Shown here: positions 1 through 5,800 of the stretch, piece after piece
Layout: every line of letters starts with the position of its first letter
How positions within the stretch are numbered: the stretch's first letter is position 1
Origin: a virus
Length of the DNA stretch: 30,313 bases
Virus record (IMG/VR): IMGVR_UViG_3300034073_002528
Coordinates: 1 to 30,313 of that record
Direction: 5' to 3' (one strand)
The notes under the pieces: generated by a model
The model's input: the letters and a program-made list of their open reading frames with translations, nothing else
The model's database searches: none
What the model was told of the DNA's origin: nothing
Translations under genes and position numbers: made by a program

Positions 1-1
1 A

Positions 2-712
2 CATTCCTATTCCTACCAGCACATCATAGAATGCCTTGCCCTAAACGACGAATCCGTGTATCACCGTTACAAGGAACGCCCATACATTCTTCAGAAGTTT
101 GAACTTGGGAACCGATATGCTGCCGAACTTATGAAAGACGACCCGTTTTCCAAAACCCTTGGCATAGCCTTCTTCTACCTTTGTTGGGAGGGCTTATGGT
201 TCTACCATGGCTTTAGCCCCATATTTGCACTTGGCCGTCGGGGACTTATGCCCGGTACATGCGAACAACTCCAGTACATAGCCAAAGACGAAGTTACGCA
301 TTTCCAGTGGGGAGCCAATCTTGTCAAAGGCTTGATTGCAGAAAACAACTTATCAGGGAATCTTCTCGCAACCGCATTCCAGGATATGTTTTTGGAACTT
401 GTAGAGGCCGAAGCAGCCTACGCCAATGCTTGTATTCGGGATGTTGCAGGTTATTCTGCCCAACTCCACATTGACCATGCAAAGTATCTTGCAGACTTAC
501 GCTTGCGCCAAGTAGGGGTATCCCCAGTGTTCGGTGTCACCGAAAGTGTACTTCCGTGGCTCAGTGAGATGATAGAGTTGAAGAAGGAAAAGAACTTCTT
601 TGAATCCCATGTGACAGAATATCAAACCGGGTCGAAACTTACGTTTGATGAGACTGTCACACTTGACCAAATAGATGGTTGGCGCAATGAACTACTGAGT
701 CACGGAAGATAA
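2..712 (+). CDS. nrdB: Ribonucleotide reductase class I beta subunit (NrdB), 5'-truncated by window edge
   Basis: This is the radical-generating small subunit that works with NrdA to reduce ribonucleotides to deoxyribonucleotides in the cytoplasm, feeding phage DNA synthesis. The frame is open from base 2, so the true start lies outside the window; the GTG at 56 is internal. The first codons read HSYSYQHIIE. This matches the H118 metal ligand of the E. coli protein (bases 2-4), with a tyrosine four residues later (bases 14-16) where the radical Tyr122 sits. Further ligands are visible: the Glu of CWEGLWF (188-190), and Glu and His of DEVTH (290-292, 299-301). Near the C-terminus, EYQTG (Tyr at 620-622) aligns with the conserved tail tyrosine (E. 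coli Tyr356). All of this fits an active tyrosyl-radical enzyme. It converges with the nuclease gene on the other strand, overlapping it by 13 bases. An nrdA partner would be expected upstream but is not visible. Confidence 0.93.
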   Translation, partial: HSYSYQHIIECLALNDESVYHRYKERPYILQKFELGNRYAAELMKDDPFSKTLGIAFFYLCWEGLWFYHGFSPIFALGRRGLMPGTCEQLQYIAKDEVTHFQWGANLVKGLIAENNLSGNLLATAFQDMFLELVEAEAAYANACIRDVAGYSAQLHIDHAKYLADLRLRQVGVSPVFGVTESVLPWLSEMIELKKEKNFFESHVTEYQTGSKLTFDETVTLDQIDGWRNELLSHGR

Positions 713-1092
713 GGAACCCCCAAACCCCGTTCAATCAACAAGTCGGATAAGTCAGAGCCGTCTACCCACACTTTCCCGAGAATGCGAAAGTATTTGTCAG
801 GTTCGATGAACTCTACTCTGTAAGAATGGCCCTGAAGCATAGATTCTACGAATAGTCTTGCTTCACGGGCCTTTTTTCGTTCCGCAGGGTCACGGGAATA
901 TACTTCCGGGGTATTTACGCCCCAAAACCGTACAGCAATAGACTTTTCAAGAGGGTCGGGCAGCCACGGGGCCGCAACTACAACAGTATCACCGTCAATA
1001 ACCCTGAGAATTGTAGGGGTGTTCGGGAGTGGGTCGGCAGTAGAAGCAGTGGGGAGCAGGAGGGCTAGGGCCAGGATAATTATTGGCGTCAT
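700..1092 (-). CDS. Secreted staphylococcal-nuclease-like (SNase/thermonuclease) protein
   Basis: A 130-residue SNase-fold nuclease with an N-terminal hydrophobic signal sequence (about residues 3-19, likely cut after STA). The signal lacks the usual basic n-region. The core follows family order: DGDT at 33-36 (metal-binding Asp35, equivalent to Asp21 of Staphylococcus nuclease), Arg55 in VRFWGVNTPE (Arg35), Glu63 (Glu43) and Arg103 in YFRILGK (Arg87). All three catalytic residues are therefore kept. The Ca ligand Asp40 is Asn60. The family cuts DNA and RNA with Ca2+. The start overlaps the holin-like gene by ATGA, and it is the last gene of the minus-strand operon. Its end overlaps the end of nrdB by 13 bases. 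Export to the periplasm or outside is an inference from the signal sequence. The biological role (entry, DNA scavenging at lysis, exclusion of rivals) cannot be told from sequence. Confidence 0.85.
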   Translation of the reverse strand: MTPIIILALALLLPTASTADPLPNTPTILRVIDGDTVVVAAPWLPDPLEKSIAVRFWGVNTPEVYSRDPAERKKAREARLFVESMLQGHSYRVEFIEPDKYFRILGKVWVDGSDLSDLLIERGLGVPYLP

Positions 1093-1295
1093 TTTGGAGC
1101 CTTCGGAGGGGTGTCTGATAGTGTGACCCCGAGCAGGCCACTTAGAGCAAGCCCAACAATGGTTATGGCTTCGCCTTCGTCAGGGCTTAGTTTAACCCCA
1201 AGGGCGGTTAGGATGAGGACAAGGCCGCGATATGTTGATGCTTCACGAAGCCTGGCAAGTATGTAGGCTTTTGCAGCAGGGAGGTTGAGTTTCAT
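1089..1295 (-). CDS. Small membrane protein, putative holin
   Basis: A 68-residue protein with two hydrophobic stretches (about residues 23-36, RGLVLILTALGVKL, and 43-60, containing IVGLALSGLLGV) joined by a short acidic turn (SPDEGE), and a polar, proline/lysine-rich C-terminus. The arrangement of a basic-amphipathic start, an RG-LVLxLTALGVxLSP segment and a glycine-rich second helix resembles small holin-like proteins of many phages of Gram-negative bacteria. It lies downstream of the fibre genes and overlaps the nuclease by ATGA. A holin would form inner-membrane lesions that time lysis. No endolysin or spanin pair is adjacent, so the holin role rests on size, hydrophobicity and position only. 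A CAGG element lies upstream of its ATG. Confidence 0.55.
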   Translation of the reverse strand: MKLNLPAAKAYILARLREASTYRGLVLILTALGVKLSPDEGEAITIVGLALSGLLGVTLSDTPPKAPK

Positions 1296-1312
1296 AGGAT
1301 TACCTGTTGGGG

Positions 1313-2500
1313 TTAGGATGTGAGGGAGATTAGGTCTGCATTACCAAAAGCAGTTCCAAAGTAGGCGAAATGGAGTAACCCACCGTTGATGTCTGCTAGG
1401 GTTAACCAGGTTTCGCCGTAAGATGTTGCTGACAGGCATTTAATAAAAGTTGCACTAGACTCTACAGGGGTTTGACCGTCAACACATATCCTAATCTTAC
1501 CATTAGTCTGGTAGGTTATAGCAACTTTATGTATTTCTCGGTCTGTTTTTGTGGCTTGTGTTGCTGTTGCTGTGTCCCCACTTACTGTAAAAGTAAACTT
1601 ATTGTCTGCAACAGTAGAGCCAGTTGAGACTCCCATAGTAATGCGGGCAGTATGGATATTCCCAAATTCGGGGCTATTTATATTACCTATAGCTGCAATA
1701 GAAGTAGATTGATTCGCAATCTTTTCAACATTTTCGTTAAACCTCATACTGAAGTAGAATGTTCCGGCAAACGGTTTAATAAACTCAACGGCATCATCTT
1801 CGCTTATCGTAAGGGCTTCGGATGAACGACTATTGGACGCACCCGACCCCGGAACAACACTTGTTAGAAAGTTTTGCTCTACCTGCATGTAGTCAAAGAT
1901 AAATACAGAGTTTGCAGGAAGGCTTAAACCAACAACAGAAGTCGTTGCATTTGCAGTAAACTTTGTGTAGTAGCGGTAAAACTCCGTTGTATTCGTAGCA
2001 GACTTATCTGTACCTTGTACTGAACCATTCACAATAAACTTAAACGCACCGGTTCCGCTTACCCGTCTAACATACACTGAGATTGTATAAGCCGCACCAA
2101 TGGTTAACCCTGTAACAGTCGCCGTGATAGTACCAGTGGATGCTCCTGTAGTAGCCGAAGTAGCAAGCCTACTTGTTGCGGAAACGTCCGAGGAATCTCT
2201 AACTCCTTGATACGTTGCAGCCGCCGTAACATTTGTTTTTGTCCAAGATGCCCCAGTAAAATCTCGTGTTGGGATATTAGAGTTTTTAAGCCTATTTACT
2301 GCGGCTCCCTCTAGCATTAGCCCGAGAAACTCATCAGACTTGTTGTCAAAACTAAGACGAGGAACGTTGTTTTGTGCGACTTTTAAGGTTTCCTGTTGTG
2401 TCATGTAGAAACCAGTAGAGTTTCTCGTAAACGTAAACAGCTTAGGTAGCACCATCTTAGGATGAGCAACTAAGTTTATAATTGGGGATGTTATAGCCAT
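1313..2500 (-). CDS. Fibre/receptor-binding protein with lectin-like beta-sandwich domains
   Basis: A 395-residue, Ser/Thr/Ala-rich protein. Its N-terminal part (LFTFTRNSTGFYM, then NVPRLSF and GLMLEGAAVNRL) follows a pattern common in phage head- or tail-fibre proteins: 'FxRxSxxxY ... NxPRxxxxx ... GxxLEgxxxN'. Residues about 75-215 look like a carbohydrate-binding-module beta-sandwich (DFTGASWTKTNV at the start, FIFDYMQVEQ at the end). Residues about 235-390 resemble a concanavalin/LamG-like fold (GTFYFSMRFN, HKVAITYQTNGKIRICVDG). The likely role is a virion surface or fibre-tip protein contacting host glycans. A clear ribosome-binding site (GAGG, 2506-2509 region) precedes the ATG at 2500. 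No enzymatic motif was seen. The exact place in the virion is unknown. Confidence 0.65.
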   Translation of the reverse strand: MAITSPIINLVAHPKMVLPKLFTFTRNSTGFYMTQQETLKVAQNNVPRLSFDNKSDEFLGLMLEGAAVNRLKNSNIPTRDFTGASWTKTNVTAAATYQGVRDSSDVSATSRLATSATTGASTGTITATVTGLTIGAAYTISVYVRRVSGTGAFKFIVNGSVQGTDKSATNTTEFYRYYTKFTANATTSVVGLSLPANSVFIFDYMQVEQNFLTSVVPGSGASNSRSSEALTISEDDAVEFIKPFAGTFYFSMRFNENVEKIANQSTSIAAIGNINSPEFGNIHTARITMGVSTGSTVADNKFTFTVSGDTATATQATKTDREIHKVAITYQTNGKIRICVDGQTPVESSATFIKCLSATSYGETWLTLADINGGLLHFAYFGTAFGNADLISLTS

Positions 2501-2559
2501 ATCTTACCTCACAATTCAGTTAACATATTTGTACCAAAACCCTCTGCAACCTTTTAAGG

Positions 2560-2880
2560 TTATTCCGCTGTGATAACGGGAGTCACTCCGAACATCTCAG
2601 CAACGTCTGCCCCATTTATACGCTCTTTCGGAAACGTCAGTTCCCAATTAGCGTAAATCATCTTAATCTTAGGAGCAAGTAAAGCCTTAACATATTCCCC
2701 CTGCTGCTGCTTATTCTCTATAGCTAAGACGTTGGCCAATTCAGAGTCATCCAACTTTATTTCATATAAGATACTTCCATTATGGGTATCTTCAATTCTT
2801 ACAGTAAAGGCGACTCCAGTAATAGCCCCCTCTAGGCTTCTACTTCTTCTAAGTTCAACTAATTCTGCCTGCTTAAACAT
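2560..2880 (-). CDS. Hypothetical protein between two fibre genes
   Basis: A 106-residue soluble protein that I do not recognise. The N-terminus (MFKQAELVELRRSRSLEG) is followed by two beta-like segments (ITGVAFTVRIED, GSILYEIKLDD) and a C-terminal part ending ADVAEMFGVTPVITAE. There is no signal sequence, membrane segment or cysteine. An AGGTGA ribosome-binding site sits a few bases before the ATG at 2880, and the gene follows the big fibre by 12 bases, so translation is likely real. Small genes between or after fibre genes are often fibre-assembly chaperones or small tip proteins. That is a positional inference only, without motif support. A short inverted repeat (2548-2561) overlaps its stop codon. 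Confidence 0.6.
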   Translation of the reverse strand: MFKQAELVELRRSRSLEGAITGVAFTVRIEDTHNGSILYEIKLDDSELANVLAIENKQQQGEYVKALLAPKIKMIYANWELTFPKERINGADVAEMFGVTPVITAE

Positions 2881-2892
2881 ATTTCACCTATT

Positions 2893-5800
2893 TTACAAAG
2901 AAACATTTTGTCTGTTGCGTAATACATACCAAGTACCTCCATTATTTAATGTAGACAATTCCATTATATCAACTCTGTTTGCCGTTTGCGTAAGCGTATC
3001 TGCTGTAGCATTCATCCACCTGAATGATGATGGCCAAGATACTGTCCTAAGGGTTCCTGCGGAGTCGGATTGGAAATAGATTCTAATTATAAACTCTGGG
3101 CCTTGGGCATTGATTATATTTATGCTAGTAATGTTTGCTGTGCGATGCACCCAAAAGGACTGATAAACAGAGCAGTCTAATTCTATTGCACCAGAAGTTA
3201 TAAGAACCCCACTGTTATGGGCTTGTCTTAATTTTTGTATTGGCCCTATAAACTCCCATTTACTGGTATCGCCGTAGTATCTAGCTCTGATTGTTCCATT
3301 AGACCCAATAAAAACATTGTTGTTTGTAGAGATTTTAATGTTATTTAATAGGTCGCTGCCTATTACGGTATTACCTCCACCTGTGCTGCCGCCAACATTG
3401 ACTATACCATAGTTCCCACTATTATCAGTTGAAGTATTCGAGCCAATAATTAAATTATTGTTTTCTGTAGTTAAACTTTTCCCAGAGTTACTGCCTATAA
3501 TAAAGTTATTTGTACCCGTGCTGATTCTGTTTCCAGAGTAATTCCCTATAGCAAGATTGTAGGCAAATACAACATTAGGGTTATTTAGCCCTACAAAAGA
3601 CAAGGTATAATTTGATACAGATTTCAGCGTAAGTTGGGTGTTTGACTGAATTGAGCCTATTTGCCCTAAAAAATACCCAGAAGTTGTACCAATAAAGGCA
3701 TTGACGGACAACTCAGATAGAAATAAAGTGGAATGCCCTGTTACTATGGTACTGCCTGTTGTAACAGAGATTAAGCCAGTTATTGCATTTCTAACTTTTG
3801 CCATTTTTAGGCTTTCATAGCCAATGGCTATATTCCCTATATCACAAATGTTTTCCTGTAGTGCATAAGCCCCTATTGCTATAGATGTTGACCCGGTATA
3901 CTTATTGAGAGAGTTCTCACCTATGGATATGTTACTACCCCCACCAGAGGCGTATAGAGCATTGCTCCCAATGGCGACATTTCCAGACCCTTGTACGTTA
4001 GCTCGCAGTGCGTCTTGACCTATAGCAACATTTCTTGCTGCATTTGCTGTTATTGAGTTCCCTGCGCCACTTCCTAACAGCATATTAGACGAATTGAAAG
4101 AAAACCCTGTGGCATACACGCGACCATTCATTATCCAATCAGTGCCGTCATGTTTTGCCCTTATATTCCCCCCACCATCACCAATAAATACGTGGTTTGA
4201 CACATTACCTGTATTTATCCTACTTCCAATTACAGTGTTTTGTGTTCCATTAACTAGGTTCTGCGCGGTATTATACCCAACTATAGTATTATTATCTGAT
4301 GCACCTAAAAATTCTGCCGCTTTATAACCTAGTATTACGTTAAAATTACTTGTTAACGCATTGCCAGCAGATGCGCCTAAAATGGTATTGCCGTAACCAG
4401 CCGTGTTTGTGTAAAAAGCCTTACTTCCAATAACGGTATTATAGCCACCAGAAGTTGTAAGATACCCTGCATAAGACCCTACGCAAGTATTTTCCGTCCC
4501 TGTCGTGCCGTTAAGTGCCCCGTAACCAATACCGGTATTGTCACTAGTGGCTGTTAGGGAGCCAAAAGTTTGGCTTCCAACTGCGGTATTTCGCGTGCCC
4601 GTTGTGTTATTTTTCAGTGCTTCATTTCCTATAGCTATATTATGCGTTCCTGAATTAGCTTTGAAACAGTTATATCCAAAAGCAACATTAGACGTACTAT
4701 TGCCGTTACCTCTACCACAAGTCAGGCTATTTATAAGTAAGTCGTTGCTAAAACTGCTATGCGAATGGTACGTACTAGAATACTCTGTATGAGAATGACT
4801 TGCCAAAGGAACATTTACATACGCTTTAGAATTAGCGTCTAGTTTAACCGCATAAGTAGTTCCTGATTCAGTATATCCTGTCCTTACTCCGCCTGTAACA
4901 GTATCGGCTGCCGTTGGAACCGCAGACAAATACCCTGTATGAGTATGGTCAACAGCTGCATAGATAGTATGTGTATGGTTCCCATAAGCAACAGAACTAC
5001 TGGTAATGCCAAAAGGTATAACACTGCTTGAAAGTTTCCCAAGGCTGTCCAACAGGGGAACATTACCACCACCTGTTCCCGTGTTTTTGCTTGCAGCAGT
5101 ACCTAGTGTTGGCTTGTTTTTAATATACGTCAGGTCACTTGTACTCGTGGCATTCCAATCACTTTGTACTTGGGCGGCTGGAATAGTAGGTTGGCCTGAT
5201 AACTCACTGTATTCTATAGTATCTCGGTAGGCCATTGCTCCGAATGCCCAACTAACATCCACCGGTTTCACAAGCCTACTATCGCTCCCTAAAACTACTT
5301 CAGTTGTCCCTGCGTCCCCACTTGCAGGAATGTTTTTCGTTGCCGCAGTACCTAACCCTGTTACCTTACTTGTAGGTAGGCTAGGTATAACGTCCGTTGT
5401 AAGCGTCGCAAGTTTACTTACAGGAATTGTCGGGAGTTTATCAGTTGTCAGTGTTTGTAGTTTACTCGGCGGAATACTGGGTAAAACGTCTGTTGTAAGT
5501 GTAGCCGCTGTGAGAAAACTACTATCATTCGTGAACGAACTAAGTTTTGTTGGTGAGTTCGTTAACTCCGCATAATCAATCCAGTCACGATAGGCTAAAG
5601 CTCCTAAAGCCCAAATATCTTGTTTTGCAGACAAAGCCGCAATCATAGCAGTGCTTAAGGGCTTGCCAACGTCACTTGTATTATCTACAAGATGCAGACC
5701 TACGTCACTTTTCGTAAGTGTAACAACCCCCGTTTTCCCTGCGACACTTGTTACTGCATCTGTTGGCGTAAGTAACTCAGTCCAGCCACTTCCATTATAC

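Noticed and set aside
600-712. Apparent loss of the C-terminal tyrosine of NrdB (E. coli Tyr356)
   Set aside because: The tyrosine of EYQTG (620-622) aligns with the conserved Y-x-x-G of the tail, so the radical pathway residue is present; only the last residues differ from the E. coli type.
2548-2561. Inverted repeat AACCTTTTAAGGTT as a terminator after the 106-residue gene
   Set aside because: The stem is only 5-6 A/T-rich pairs, overlaps the stop codon and lacks a following T-tract on the minus strand; too weak to call.
3295-4698. CRISPR-like periodic DNA repeats
   Set aside because: The periodicity is in the protein (beta-roll units) with variable DNA; there are no constant direct repeats and unique spacers.
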